Shown: piece by piece, positions 34,590 to 42,410 of the stretch | How positions within the stretch are numbered: position 1 is the first letter of the stretch | Layout: each line of letters begins with the position of its first letter | Assembly: GCA_012798115.1 (NCBI GenBank) | Contig: JAAZNV010000014.1 | Location: 1 to 46,496 of the forward strand | Direction: 5' to 3' | DNA from: a candidate division WWE3 bacterium | Lineage (GTDB): Bacteria; Patescibacteriota; WWE3; UBA101185; UBA10185 | DNA: 46,496 bases | The notes under the pieces: generated by a model | Seen by the model: only the letters and a program-made list of their open reading frames with translations | The model's database searches: none | What the model was told of the DNA's origin: nothing | Translations under genes and position numbers: made by a program

Positions 34590-35327
34590 TTACTTTAATC
34601 TAAAAGTTACAGTTACACTCTTGGATACCGTAGTTGATCCTGGCTCTACTGAAAAACCACTTCCACCAGCGCCTCCTGCACTATCCATTGTTTTTAACAT
34701 TGGGTAACTATTATAAGATCCAGTTTCTACTATACTTATTACTTCACCAAGCTTTTTACCGCTACCAATGGCAAGCTTTTCAGCCTTATTCTTTGCATCT
34801 TCTATAGCTTTAGAAAGGATTTCTGCTTCATTAATGGCTTGATCGTCTACTCTAAGGTTAGGACCCCACATTGTACTGTTTTCTACTTTTACTAAAGCAG
34901 CTGTTAATTCATCTGATTTAGTTAGATCCCTCAATGTTATATCTACTGTGTAACTAGCATACCAATCACCTGATTTATATTTTGTTACACCGTTTTCATA
35001 GTAAGGATCCTCTCTTTGGTATACATTTAAGCTTTGAGTTAGTATGTCCTTAGGTTCAATCCCAAAGCTTTTGGCTGCATCTACAACAGTTTGAGAACCA
35101 AGTGTGGCTGCCTCTACTGCTTTCGACTTATCCTTGTCGTGTTTTTCTACAGTTACAGAGTATGATGAGATTTGGTTAGTAATTTGAACTTCAGCAGTAC
35201 CACTTACTGTTATGGTTTTGCTAGTCTTCATTTTGTAAAACCAGTAGCCACCAATTATTAATGTTATTACTAAAAGAACAGATAAAATAATTACTACTAT
35301 ATTTTTCTTTTTATTATTTTCTTTCAT
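34590..35327 (-). CDS. SIMPL (DUF541) domain protein, membrane-anchored
   Basis: 245 aa. An N-terminal helix (NIVVIILSVLLVITLIIGG) anchors it. The SIMPL domain follows: TITVSGTAEVQ, the SKAVEAATLGSQTVVDAAKS helix, and GKKLGEVISIVETG near the end, a family mark. The domain faces outside; its biochemical role is unknown. The ORF track runs 75 codons further upstream into the divergent kinase gene. I use the ATG at 35327 (MKENNKKKN), which gives a normal signal anchor and has TATTAT exactly 6 nt before it. The divergent kinase starts only 16 bp away. Confidence 0.88.
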   Translation of the reverse strand: MKENNKKKNIVVIILSVLLVITLIIGGYWFYKMKTSKTITVSGTAEVQITNQISSYSVTVEKHDKDKSKAVEAATLGSQTVVDAAKSFGIEPKDILTQSLNVYQREDPYYENGVTKYKSGDWYASYTVDITLRDLTKSDELTAALVKVENSTMWGPNLRVDDQAINEAEILSKAIEDAKNKAEKLAIGSGKKLGEVISIVETGSYNSYPMLKTMDSAGGAGGSGFSVEPGSTTVSKSVTVTFRLK

Positions 35328-35331
35328 GAAA

Positions 35332-35339
35332 TAATAATA
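35332..35339. promoter_or_regulatory. Overlapping divergent -10 boxes (SIMPL / kinase)
   Basis: An AT tract of a 16-bp gap holds TAATAA for the plus gene (35332-35337) and TATTAT for the minus gene (35334-35339). Each is 6 nt from its ATG. Both genes would be leaderless, and polymerase could use only one at a time. Confidence 0.55.
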
Positions 35340-35343
35340 CCAT

Positions 35344-35856
35344 ATGGATAAATACCCTATCTTAATATTTGTGAGAGGACTCCCAGGATCTGGAAAGTCT
35401 TCGATCTCTCTAGAGCTATCGAAATTTGTGAATGGTAAAATAATAGACCCTGATATGCTCGAAGCAAAACTTCCAAAGTCTTTAAGAAGCGAAAGATTAC
35501 GAAAATTCAGGGCTTGTGTGAGAAAAACCAAGGGATATTTAAAAGAAGGCAAAAACGTAATTTGGTGTCAACCGTTTAGAAAGCCACAAAATATAGAGTT
35601 GCTAGTAAATATGCTAGAAAGAAAAAGTTCAAATACCTTCTTGATGGATATATCAATTCCTTTGGAAGTTTCTTGGATTAGGAGCAAAGGTAACTTTCAC
35701 AACGAGAGAGAAACCTTTGATGATTTTGTTTCTAAGTACTCATCTATTGCTAATTCTTGCACTATACCGGTATTAAAACTAAATGGTGAAGACAAAATAG
35801 CATCGAACGTTGATAAAATTCTAGCTTTCATAAGATATAATATTTCAAATGAATAA
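35344..35856 (+). CDS. P-loop kinase of the AAA_33 / zeta-toxin-like group
   Basis: 170 aa with a Walker A GLPGSGKSSIS near residue 15. Residues 36-40 (DPDML) may be the substrate-binding Asp of small-molecule kinases. KEGKNVIWCQPF is the second strand, and the lid arginines lie in WIRSKGNFHNERET. It could phosphorylate a small molecule, sugar nucleotide or RNA end; nothing in the sequence decides. The gene overlaps map by 8 nt and is therefore in one operon with it. TAATAA lies 6 nt before the ATG; there is no SD. Confidence 0.78.
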   Translation: MDKYPILIFVRGLPGSGKSSISLELSKFVNGKIIDPDMLEAKLPKSLRSERLRKFRACVRKTKGYLKEGKNVIWCQPFRKPQNIELLVNMLERKSSNTFLMDISIPLEVSWIRSKGNFHNERETFDDFVSKYSSIANSCTIPVLKLNGEDKIASNVDKILAFIRYNISNE

Positions 35857-36616
35857 AATAAGCATTAAAACAGACAAAGAAAAGGAAACAATGAGAAAAG
35901 CAGGAAAAATACTTGCTGAAATGTTATTGGAACTTAAAAACAATATTAGATCTGGAGTTGATGTTTGGGAATTAGAAGAAAAATTTATACAAATGTGTAA
36001 AGAAAACAATGTAACACCTAGTTGTAAAGGATACGATAGTGATGGTTTTTTACCACCTTTTCCAACAGGGTTATGTTTAAGTATAAATAACCAATCTGTT
36101 CATTGTTATCCTAAAAAGGGAGTCATTCTAAAAAATGGAGATATAGTCAATATAGACACAGTAATAAATCTTGAGGGTTTACATGTGGATAGTTCAGTAT
36201 GTATACCAGTAGGAGATGTTAGTAAAGACGCCAAAGATTTAATAGAAACCACAAAGAAAGCTTTATATGAAGCAGCAAGTAAAGTCAAACATGGAGTAAG
36301 AGTTGGAGTTTTATCAGAAACAATTCAAAAAACAGTAGAAAAAGCTGGGTTTAATGTACTAAAAGACTACGCTGGACATGGAATTGGTTATTCAATGCAT
36401 GAAGAACCAGAAATAGTTTGCTATGGTAATAAGCATGAGGGGCCAAAGCTTAAAGATGGAATGACAATATGTATTGAAACACTTGTATGTACTGGGAATG
36501 ATGAGGTCTTTAATGTAAATGCATGGGAAACAAGAATGAAAGATGGTGGTTTATTTTGTATATTTGAACACACTATTTTAGTAACAAGAAAAGGTTATGA
36601 GATTCTTACAAGATAA
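35849..36616 (+). CDS. map: Methionine aminopeptidase, type I
   Basis: 255 aa with the five metal ligands of the family in order: IDTVI, VDSSV, GHGIG, CIETL and FEHT. The His that contacts the substrate lies in NQSVHCYP. It removes the initiator methionine from nascent proteins. This is the ordinary bacterial type I length with no insert. It is the second gene of the operon with the kinase and is convergent with the solute-binding protein gene 15 bp away. Confidence 0.96.
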   Translation: MNKISIKTDKEKETMRKAGKILAEMLLELKNNIRSGVDVWELEEKFIQMCKENNVTPSCKGYDSDGFLPPFPTGLCLSINNQSVHCYPKKGVILKNGDIVNIDTVINLEGLHVDSSVCIPVGDVSKDAKDLIETTKKALYEAASKVKHGVRVGVLSETIQKTVEKAGFNVLKDYAGHGIGYSMHEEPEIVCYGNKHEGPKLKDGMTICIETLVCTGNDEVFNVNAWETRMKDGGLFCIFEHTILVTRKGYEILTR

Positions 36617-36630
36617 CACTAATAAATAAC

Positions 36631-38058
36631 TTAATTAGTACCCGTTCTCTTCCAGTTATATAAATCTAAAAACCTATCCCAATAAGTAAATGTATATTTT
36701 TGACCAATTCCTGATATGCGTTTAGAAACATAGTAATGAACATAAGGATGGTAAATAAATATTGCAGGAACCTGATCATTTACTACTTTTTGGAACTCGT
36801 CATAGTGAGTTACTCTTGCTTCACTATCAAGTGTGTACCTTCCTTCTTCTAAGGCTCTATCTGCTCTTATTTGATCAAATCCAGACAAATTAAGCCCAGG
36901 GTAATCCTTTTGAGCAGAATGCCACAAAACATACCTATCTGGATCTCTACCTACTTCTTGACCGTAAAATAATACTTGAAAATCTCTTGGTTTAATTACT
37001 TTCTCAATAAAAGAATCTGAGTTTTCTTTCTTAACCGTGATGTTTACACCTAACTTATCTTCCCATACATTTTTAATCTCATTAATAAGATTAACATGAT
37101 CTTTTTCATCAGGAACTTTAATTTCTAAAGATATATTAGGCAAAGAGTCAGTAAAATCAGGATCATACTTGTCTGTTAATATTTCTCTGTTAGTGTATAA
37201 ACTCCTGCTAATTGGACCTTGAACGGCAATACCCTTGTCAATGATTAAGTCTTGAATGGGTAATACCTTTTCAAGTTTTACTCTTAAATTTTGATCCTTT
37301 AACACTTCATCTCTTAAATTGAAGTAAAGAGAATAATAAATACCTTGAACAGGGAACTTATAATCCTGAAAGTTTTTAAGATCATTGCAACAAACCTTCT
37401 CTGAAGTAAAACCATCTATCTCACCTAGTTTAGCTGCAGTAACAAGTTCTTCTTCATTGGGATAGAATCTAAATACTAGTCTTTTTATTTTGTAATCTTT
37501 TTTTGTAGTAACAAGAGTAATTTTATTAACAAAAGATCCAGACTTCTCTACCCTAGCCACTCTAAAGTCACCACTTGATACTGGTAAAAGGGGGTTCATC
37601 TTTTCTTCTGCATTTACAGGCATTATTCTTACAGTAAGAAGGCTTAAAAATGGGGCATATTTATTTGGAAGAGTATATCTAACAGTAAGTGCATCAACTT
37701 TATCTGTAGCAACACCTGCAAGATCAGGAGACTTGTATGAAGTATAAATTAAGTCATCAGATGTAATTTTTCTACCGTTGTTCCAGTATTGGTTGTCTTT
37801 CAGTTTAATGGTGTAAACTAAACCATCCTCAGACACTGACCAAGTGTCTGCAAGATCTGGAATGGTTGCACCATAAATATCATACTTAAATAGTCCTCTA
37901 AAGATTAGGTTAGACACAGTTCTTTCTATTTGGTTATCAGCCTGAGTGGGCAAAAAAGATTGAGGTTGCCCAATATCACCTTCAACATACTTGGTTGTTG
38001 GCAAAATAGCAAGAAAAAGAGAATATATGTAGATTACAATACTTTGGATTATGCTCAT
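36631..38058 (-). CDS. Oligopeptide/nickel-type ABC transporter substrate-binding protein (SBP_bac_5)
   Basis: 475 aa. An N-terminal hydrophobic segment (IVIYIYSLFLAIL) acts as signal or anchor; no lipobox Cys is visible. The SBP family 5 marks are RGLFKYD, PDLADTWSVSEDGLVYTIKL and WNNGRKITSDDL near the front and DRYVLWHSAQ in the second lobe. It would bind peptides outside the membrane. No permease or ATPase gene for it is nearby, so it is an orphan here. TAGAAT lies 9 nt before the ATG. Confidence 0.9.
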   Translation of the reverse strand: MSIIQSIVIYIYSLFLAILPTTKYVEGDIGQPQSFLPTQADNQIERTVSNLIFRGLFKYDIYGATIPDLADTWSVSEDGLVYTIKLKDNQYWNNGRKITSDDLIYTSYKSPDLAGVATDKVDALTVRYTLPNKYAPFLSLLTVRIMPVNAEEKMNPLLPVSSGDFRVARVEKSGSFVNKITLVTTKKDYKIKRLVFRFYPNEEELVTAAKLGEIDGFTSEKVCCNDLKNFQDYKFPVQGIYYSLYFNLRDEVLKDQNLRVKLEKVLPIQDLIIDKGIAVQGPISRSLYTNREILTDKYDPDFTDSLPNISLEIKVPDEKDHVNLINEIKNVWEDKLGVNITVKKENSDSFIEKVIKPRDFQVLFYGQEVGRDPDRYVLWHSAQKDYPGLNLSGFDQIRADRALEEGRYTLDSEARVTHYDEFQKVVNDQVPAIFIYHPYVHYYVSKRISGIGQKYTFTYWDRFLDLYNWKRTGTN

Positions 38059-38119
38059 TTTAGATTAATTCTATCAAAATATATTTAAATATGCTTAGTT
38101 ATTTTCTTATATCTTATAG

Positions 38120-38148
38120 TTGACAAGACGTGCTTAGAATGTTAAGAT
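38120..38148 (+). promoter_or_regulatory. Promoter of the 38.2-kb non-coding RNA
   Basis: TTGACA (38120-38125), 17 bp, then TAAGAT (38143-38148). The expected start is near 38155. It is the best -35 box in the window together with that of the 44.7-kb RNA unit. Confidence 0.7.
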
Positions 38149-38154
38149 TAAACC

Positions 38155-38343
38155 CTAACGTACTGGGAAGTTTATTCTGAAGCAAAAATAGTCTTAACTT
38201 GTACATCTGAGTAAGCCGAAAGGCTACAAAGAGAGGAGAAATCCTTTAGACAAGGGTAAATTATTGAAGCTGAAAGAAGAAAACTTCCAAAATTCTGCTA
38301 AAGCCTTAGGTATAAGACAACTTCTACCTAAGGCTTGTTTTTT
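38155..38343 (+). ncRNA. Structured non-coding RNA of about 190 nt with GAAA tetraloops
   Basis: The transcript has no ORF with an SD of useful length. GGAAGTTT (38166-38173) pairs with AAACTTCC (38281-38288), closing a 107-nt domain. Inside are two short hairpins with GAAA tetraloops: AGCC-GAAA-GGCT (38214-38225) and AGGA-GAAA-TCCT (38234-38245). A 12-bp terminator hairpin ends it. Consecutive GNRA loops suggest a compact fold. Conserved cores of SRP RNA, RNase P RNA and tmRNA are absent, and no T-box motif is seen. It stands alone between an SBP gene and tRNA-Glu. Confidence 0.65.
38301..38343 (+). terminator. Strong terminator of the 38.2-kb RNA
   Basis: A perfect 12-bp stem AAGCCTTAGGTA/TACCTAAGGCTT (38301-38312 and 38325-38336) with a 12-nt loop, then GTTTTTT. 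Confidence 0.9.
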
Positions 38344-38440
38344 ACCTGTGTACTATTACAGCCATCACTTAATGCCACTTTAACTTTTCAAATAAATTTG
38401 CTTAAAAAGGATATTTACTGATATTATATGGAATATTCTA

Positions 38441-38515
38441 GGCCTTATCGTCTAACGGTTAGGACACTGGGTTTTCATCCCAGCAATCCGGGTTCGATTC
38501 CCGGTAAGGTCACCA
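38441..38515 (+). tRNA. tRNA-Glu (TTC)
   Basis: Acceptor GGCCTTA/TAAGGTC with one G-U pair, anticodon stem CTGGG/CCCAG with loop TTTTCAT (anticodon TTC), T-loop TTCGATT, A73, encoded CCA. Confidence 0.95.
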
Positions 38516-38777
38516 AGTGAGATTTTGATTTGATATATTCCCTATTAGCTTGAAAAGACTAGATAATTTTGGTGTTCCATATACTATCTTGTACTCTTTA
38601 TTATTTTCTCCATGTCTACTTGTTTATGGTCTTTTTTCCTATTCTCTAGCGTCTTTTACAGATTATTGAAGTACTTTAATTTGTGAATCCACATCTAATG
38701 AAATAAAAGGTACCTTACTAATGCCACTTTCTAATTTTGTGGTAATATATCGTTAATAACAAAAGGAGAGGTGAGAA
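38516..38777. other. Gap before the first cassette gene, no gene seen
   Basis: About 260 bp of AT-rich DNA. The only features I see are a TAATAT box near 38744 and the SD AAAGGAGAGG just before the next gene. The string TAATGCCACTTT occurs here and also near 38370, on either side of tRNA-Glu; its meaning is unknown. Confidence 0.5.
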
Positions 38778-39344
38778 ATGTTTGAGATAGAAAAGTGGGT
38801 GCAAAAAGGTCGAGATCGGAGAAAAGAAGATCTTGAAGAACGAGCAATACAAGGAGAACGGAAGGATCCTGAAGGAACAGCAAGAAAAGCTGATTTTGAT
38901 AAGGCTCTGACTTATATGGAGCCTTATATTAAAAAGATAGATGCCCTAGCTAAACAAGCATCTGGAGTTGGAATAAACTTTGAAGGTCCTACTCAAAGTG
39001 TATGGGAATTTGGTAAGTATGATACTCCAAGCTTATATGAAGTTTTTGACATACATCCATTGTTTCAGCGCGTTGTAGAGCACCCTGGTTTTGATTGTGC
39101 CCCAAATTACACAAGTTACTGCACTTTGTTTATATCATGGGAGCTATGTGGGTCAGGGTTGCTCCACGGCATTAACAGTTACTACATCGGAATAACCAAA
39201 ACAAATAAGGGCATTCTGATCCATATTCATAACAGGATTGAAGACCCTCTTTATGATATCAATCTATTTACAAACTACTGTTCTGATCTTGAAGAAGAGT
39301 TTGGTGAGTGGATAGCAGACATTGTAAGAACAAGAGGTTTGTAG
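38778..39344 (+). CDS. Unknown 188-aa soluble protein (cassette gene 1)
   Basis: No family recognised. The first 50 residues are charged and helical (KGRDRRKEDLEERAI). A middle part reads GVGINFEGP, and a hydrophobic, cysteine-containing core follows (CTLFISWELCGSG). It has no signal peptide. AAAGGAGAGGTGAGAA gives a strong SD, unlike most housekeeping genes here, and a terminator follows the stop. The layout resembles that of the gene at 41200 (GMVVEGP in the middle, a W-rich core, a similar last 30 residues), so they may be distant paralogues. It opens an array of similar self-contained units. Confidence 0.7.
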   Translation: MFEIEKWVQKGRDRRKEDLEERAIQGERKDPEGTARKADFDKALTYMEPYIKKIDALAKQASGVGINFEGPTQSVWEFGKYDTPSLYEVFDIHPLFQRVVEHPGFDCAPNYTSYCTLFISWELCGSGLLHGINSYYIGITKTNKGILIHIHNRIEDPLYDINLFTNYCSDLEEEFGEWIADIVRTRGL

Positions 39345-39354
39345 TAACCCTACT

Positions 39355-39396
39355 AAGTCCCTTCTAAGAATAATTAGAGAAGGGACTTTTAATTTA
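39355..39396 (+). terminator. Terminator of cassette gene 1
   Basis: An 11-bp stem AAGTCCCTTCT/AGAAGGGACTT (39355-39365 and 39378-39388) followed by TTTAATTT. Confidence 0.8.
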
Positions 39397-39421
39397 CAAT
39401 AATGATATTATATCCTTATAT

Positions 39422-40459
39422 ATGAATGAAATTTCTACAACTTCTGATAGTAAACATTCTAGAAAAACATCATCAATATTCTTTTATATTGTAACCTTTG
39501 CTTTATTTATTGTAGGTATACGTTACTTTGGTAATATTGGAAATGATATAAAGCTATTTAAACAAGTAAAGCCAATTTGGTTGATTACAGCATTAATGGC
39601 ACAAATAGGAACATACTTTTTTAATGCTATTACATATCAAGTGTTGCTGCAAAAGCATGAACACAATAATAATCTTTCTTTAAAAGAGTTATTTGAAGCA
39701 AGTGTTGTCATGCTCTTCTTGAATCAAACAATACCAAGTGTAGGAGTAAGTGGAGGCACCTTCCTTTTAAAACTACTTCATAAAAAGGGTGTTTCAACAG
39801 AAGGATCAATATTTATAGTACTAGCTGATCTATTCATTCACTATATTTCAATGATACTTTTTGCTATCTTACTAATTATTTTGACACCTTTTTTTCACTT
39901 CCCTCACAATTACATTATTATCTTAATAATTGGAATAGTAATTTATTTAATACTTGGAATAGTGGTAACAGTTGGGAGTAACAGAAAGATTCAAACATTT
40001 ATATCTTCAAAGATAAGCCATATAGGTTTAACAAGAAGGCTTCTTCAGAAGTACAAATCCTCAATTGGTATAGAGTTTAATGGTGAGAGAAGACTAATAG
40101 AAACATTAGCTTTAGATAAGACTGCAACATTACACGCCATAGTTTATGACATTGGTGTTGTTGTCTGTGATATTTTTACTATTTACACACTCTTTCTTGG
40201 TTTAGGTGTTTCAACTAATTTTATTGCTATTACTACTGGTTATATATTGATTCAAATTATTACTTTATTACCAATACTGCCAGGATCCTTATTAGTTTAT
40301 GAAGGTGGTATGTCATTTTTCTTTAGTCAATTAGGATTACCTCTAGAAACTTCTATTACAGTAACCCTCTTATATCGTTGCCTTTCATTTTGGATCCCAA
40401 TCCCATTAGGTTATATTCTTTATAGAAAGCTCTATAAAGTAAACGATGAGCCTATTTGA
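39422..40459 (+). CDS. Flippase-like / LPG synthase transmembrane-domain protein (UPF0104 type)
   Basis: 345 aa with eight or nine membrane helices. Marks of the family are NQTIPSVGVSGGTFL near residue 100, a re-entrant-like loop with conserved Gly, and LPILPGSLLVYEGGMSFFF near 285. The catalytic aminoacyltransferase domain of MprF is absent, so it is the membrane module only, thought to move lipid or lipid-linked substrates across the membrane. TATTAT stands about 10 nt before the ATG and no SD is seen, unlike its cassette neighbours. Confidence 0.85.
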   Translation: MNEISTTSDSKHSRKTSSIFFYIVTFALFIVGIRYFGNIGNDIKLFKQVKPIWLITALMAQIGTYFFNAITYQVLLQKHEHNNNLSLKELFEASVVMLFLNQTIPSVGVSGGTFLLKLLHKKGVSTEGSIFIVLADLFIHYISMILFAILLIILTPFFHFPHNYIIILIIGIVIYLILGIVVTVGSNRKIQTFISSKISHIGLTRRLLQKYKSSIGIEFNGERRLIETLALDKTATLHAIVYDIGVVVCDIFTIYTLFLGLGVSTNFIAITTGYILIQIITLLPILPGSLLVYEGGMSFFFSQLGLPLETSITVTLLYRCLSFWIPIPLGYILYRKLYKVNDEPI

Positions 40460-40474
40460 CATCCTCTAGTATGT

Positions 40475-40502
40475 TTGACTAAATTCACTTCTTAAGTACA
40501 AT
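40475..40502 (+). promoter_or_regulatory. Cassette promoter 1
   Basis: TTGACT (40475-40480), 16 bp, TACAAT (40497-40502). The surrounding sequence (CTAGT...TTTGACT...CTT...TTAAG...TACAAT) is shared with cassette promoter 2 beyond the two boxes. Confidence 0.65.
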
Positions 40503-40537
40503 CCAGCTCAATAAACAAATATCTAGAAGGAGATAAA

Positions 40538-41011
40538 ATGTTTTTATATTACATGAATTTTTGGGGCTTTTCCAAAACCTTAGCACCATTCAGCAACACT
40601 ATAGGGGTATTAATATCCTTGCTAGGGCTGATTATGTTTGTTGAACGTGGCATCAAGTTGGGATCATATAAACAGAAGGCTTTAGGTAAACGTCCACTAG
40701 AAGAAGATGATATACATAAACTTGACGAAGTATATCTAAATAAAGGAGTGATTAAGTTCAAGAAAAAACTAGATCAACGCATTGTGCAACAACCAACGTT
40801 GGCTGCACAGGTCCCGCAGGGAGACACAGAAAGAGACTTTTTTATACTCTATTTGTACACCAAAAGAGAAGGTATAAAGATATTAACAATAAGTACTCTG
40901 TTAGGAGCTGGCCACATAATCTTTAATGAGTACGTCATTGGAATTGATCTTTTGGTTTTTCTGCTTGGACTCCTAATATGGACTATTAAAGGAATAAAAC
41001 AGTATTTTTAA
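40538..41011 (+). CDS. Unknown 157-aa membrane protein (cassette gene 2)
   Basis: No family recognised. One hydrophobic helix lies at residues 18-36 (FSNTIGVLISLLGLIMFVE). A charged soluble middle of about 80 residues follows, then two closely spaced helices at 115-150 (ILTISTLLGAGHIIFNEY, LLVFLLGLLIWTI). The SD AGAAGGAGAT is strong. It has its own promoter (TTGACT-16-TACAAT) and terminator, so it is an independent unit. A small membrane effector or sensor is possible; nothing decides it. Confidence 0.7.
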   Translation: MFLYYMNFWGFSKTLAPFSNTIGVLISLLGLIMFVERGIKLGSYKQKALGKRPLEEDDIHKLDEVYLNKGVIKFKKKLDQRIVQQPTLAAQVPQGDTERDFFILYLYTKREGIKILTISTLLGAGHIIFNEYVIGIDLLVFLLGLLIWTIKGIKQYF

Positions 41012-41029
41012 CTACAACACTACAAACTA

Positions 41030-41062
41030 AACCAACTATATTCACATAGTTGGTTTTTCTTT
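41030..41062 (+). terminator. Terminator of cassette gene 2
   Basis: AACCAACTAT/ATAGTTGGTT (41030-41039 and 41046-41055), a 10-bp stem with a 6-nt loop, then TTTCTTT. Its 3' arm is the first part of the 62-bp direct repeat. Confidence 0.85.
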
Positions 41063-41113
41063 ACCAAACAAAATGCTAAAATAGTAGCCACATGAACATA
41101 TACATAGGCTATA
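41052..41113 (+). repeat. 62-bp direct repeat, copy 1
   Basis: From the terminator tail through the promoter and first codons of a deoxyribosyltransferase-like gene, this matches 42400-42461 with two differences (A/G in the T-run, C/T in a Gly codon). The two copies lie 1348 bp apart. Confidence 0.9.
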
Positions 41114-41136
41114 GATTTGTTTGCCCTTTCCGCTAG
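41092..41136 (+). pseudogene. Broken start of a deoxyribosyltransferase-like gene
   Basis: The first seven codons (MNIYIGY) are the same as in the intact gene at 42440, then the frame runs into unrelated sequence and stops after 14 residues (RFVCPFR). It marks the edge of a duplication or insertion. Confidence 0.75.
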
Positions 41137-41141
41137 TCTAT

Positions 41142-41170
41142 TTGACTGCATTTCTTCATTAAGATACAAT
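41142..41170 (+). promoter_or_regulatory. Cassette promoter 2
   Basis: TTGACT (41142-41147), 17 bp, TACAAT (41165-41170). Similar flanks to cassette promoter 1. Confidence 0.7.
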
Positions 41171-41199
41171 TCCGCCAGTACCAAAAGAAAGGAAGAATA

Positions 41200-41799
41200 A
41201 TGAGCCTGAACAAGAGGTGGCTAAATGAAGTTGTCGCTGCTGGAATAGAGGAAGCAGCCCCACAAATCGCAAGTAGAATCATAAATCGAGACGATGTAGA
41301 TACCAAAGAGCATGATCACAAAGTAATTGACCTTCTTGAACAAATAAAAATCTTTTACATAATGTACCCTTTTGTTGATGAAATCGAGAGTCTTATGCTT
41401 CAACTAAGGAAATTGGGAATGGTCGTAGAAGGCCCTTACTTAAACAGTCCAAACGAATCAAACGAGTTATTACCATGTAACTTGTCACGCAAGGCAAGTA
41501 ACATTCCATTTTTCTTGAAGGAATTACCACATGATCTCGAAGATCTATGGATTGGTTATGTTGTCTCAGGGTTTTGGTGGTCAATTAGAACTAAAGAAGC
41601 ATCAGAAGGTATGTACAAGCTAATGATTATTGCAGAACAGCCAAATACTGATGAAGAAGAATACACTCCTTTATATATACTCTGGAGAAAAGACATCAAA
41701 GATTTTAAACCAAAAACCGATCTAGATAACATACTTAAGACTCTAGCTGGTTTATGCAAGAACCAACTATTTGATTTAATAATGGGATCTCGGTTGTGA
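41200..41799 (+). CDS. Unknown 199-aa soluble protein (cassette gene 3)
   Basis: No family recognised. Helical N-terminus (RWLNEVVAAGIEEAA), then LRKLGMVVEGPYLN, a tryptophan-rich core (LEDLWIGYVVSGFWWSIR) and an acidic stretch TDEEEY. No signal peptide or membrane helix. The SD AAAGGAAG is good. Its order of blocks resembles the gene at 38778, including an ending in LIMGSRL versus IVRTRGL. Own promoter and terminator. It lies in the 1.35-kb block between the two 62-bp repeats, so it may have come in with that block. Confidence 0.7.
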   Translation: MSLNKRWLNEVVAAGIEEAAPQIASRIINRDDVDTKEHDHKVIDLLEQIKIFYIMYPFVDEIESLMLQLRKLGMVVEGPYLNSPNESNELLPCNLSRKASNIPFFLKELPHDLEDLWIGYVVSGFWWSIRTKEASEGMYKLMIIAEQPNTDEEEYTPLYILWRKDIKDFKPKTDLDNILKTLAGLCKNQLFDLIMGSRL

Positions 41800-41807
41800 A
41801 CCAAATT

Positions 41808-41849
41808 AGAACCAATCTTATAAAACTAAAGGTTGGTTCTCCCTTTTTA
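41808..41849 (+). terminator. Terminator of cassette gene 3
   Basis: AGAACCAA/TTGGTTCT (41808-41815 and 41833-41840) with a 17-nt loop, then CCCTTTTTAT. Confidence 0.7.
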
Positions 41850-41865
41850 TACCTTCTAACGCAAT

Positions 41866-41894
41866 TTGACTATATCTTTCACTTATAGTATACT
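41866..41894 (+). promoter_or_regulatory. Cassette promoter 3
   Basis: TTGACT (41866-41871), 17 bp, TATACT (41889-41894). It has the same TTTGACT core as cassette promoters 1 and 2. Confidence 0.7.
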
Positions 41895-41930
41895 TACACA
41901 CAATAGACTAATCTCAGAAAGGAGATTAAA

Positions 41931-42356
41931 ATGTTGGATTGGTTCACGATTATAACCGAGTTTGTTAAATCGGCATGGGAGGAGGCTTACATCCCTCCTA
42001 CAGACGTTTTAGTCCCAACCTACTTTGGATGGATAGCAATTGCAATTGCAATTATTAGTATGTCGGTACTTGGCCAAGCTAGGGATAATCTTAAGATACA
42101 AGCTTCAGGGAAATACCGACAAAAAAAACTATCAGAAGCAGAGAATCTGAAGAAAAAAGGGATAACATACGGCATTGCCCTCATTTTGCTTGGTATAGTA
42201 ATTTTGCTTCTGCAAGAATATGTTTTGCAAGCACTATTTGCAGTTATTTGCTTTATTGCAGCAGCAATTGTACTCTGTGTGGCCATGGGATTAGTAGCTC
42301 TCTTAATTATCATTCTTATAAATGTGTCTATGGGGGTGATTTTCTTATTTGAATAA
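41931..42356 (+). CDS. Unknown 141-aa membrane protein (cassette gene 4)
   Basis: No family recognised. About four hydrophobic helices: FGWIAIAIAIISMSVL (33-48), then after a charged loop ITYGIALILLGIVILLL (77-93), VLQALFAVICFIAAAIVL and ALLIIILINVSMGVIFLF at the end. The loop KYRQKKLSEAENLKKK is strongly basic and should lie inside. The SD AAAGGAGAT is strong, with its own TTGACT promoter and terminator. It sits inside the block bounded by the 62-bp repeats. An unrelated second membrane cassette is at 40538. Confidence 0.7.
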   Translation: MLDWFTIITEFVKSAWEEAYIPPTDVLVPTYFGWIAIAIAIISMSVLGQARDNLKIQASGKYRQKKLSEAENLKKKGITYGIALILLGIVILLLQEYVLQALFAVICFIAAAIVLCVAMGLVALLIIILINVSMGVIFLFE

Positions 42357-42373
42357 AAATGGTGAGGGGAATT

Positions 42374-42410
42374 AACCGGTCTAAATATAATTTAAGACCG
42401 GTTTTTCTTT
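42374..42410 (+). terminator. Terminator of cassette gene 4
   Basis: AACCGGTCT/AGACCGGTT (42374-42382 and 42395-42403), 9 bp, then TTTCTTT. The tail is the start of repeat copy 2. Confidence 0.85.

Noticed and set aside
34391-38343. Naming the two orphan RNAs as 6S, SRP RNA, tmRNA or RNase P
   Set aside because: The GGAAGCAG core of SRP RNA, a tRNA-like end or tag frame for tmRNA, and the P4 core of RNase P are not present. 6S remains possible for the 38.2-kb RNA but is not supported by a long single hairpin.
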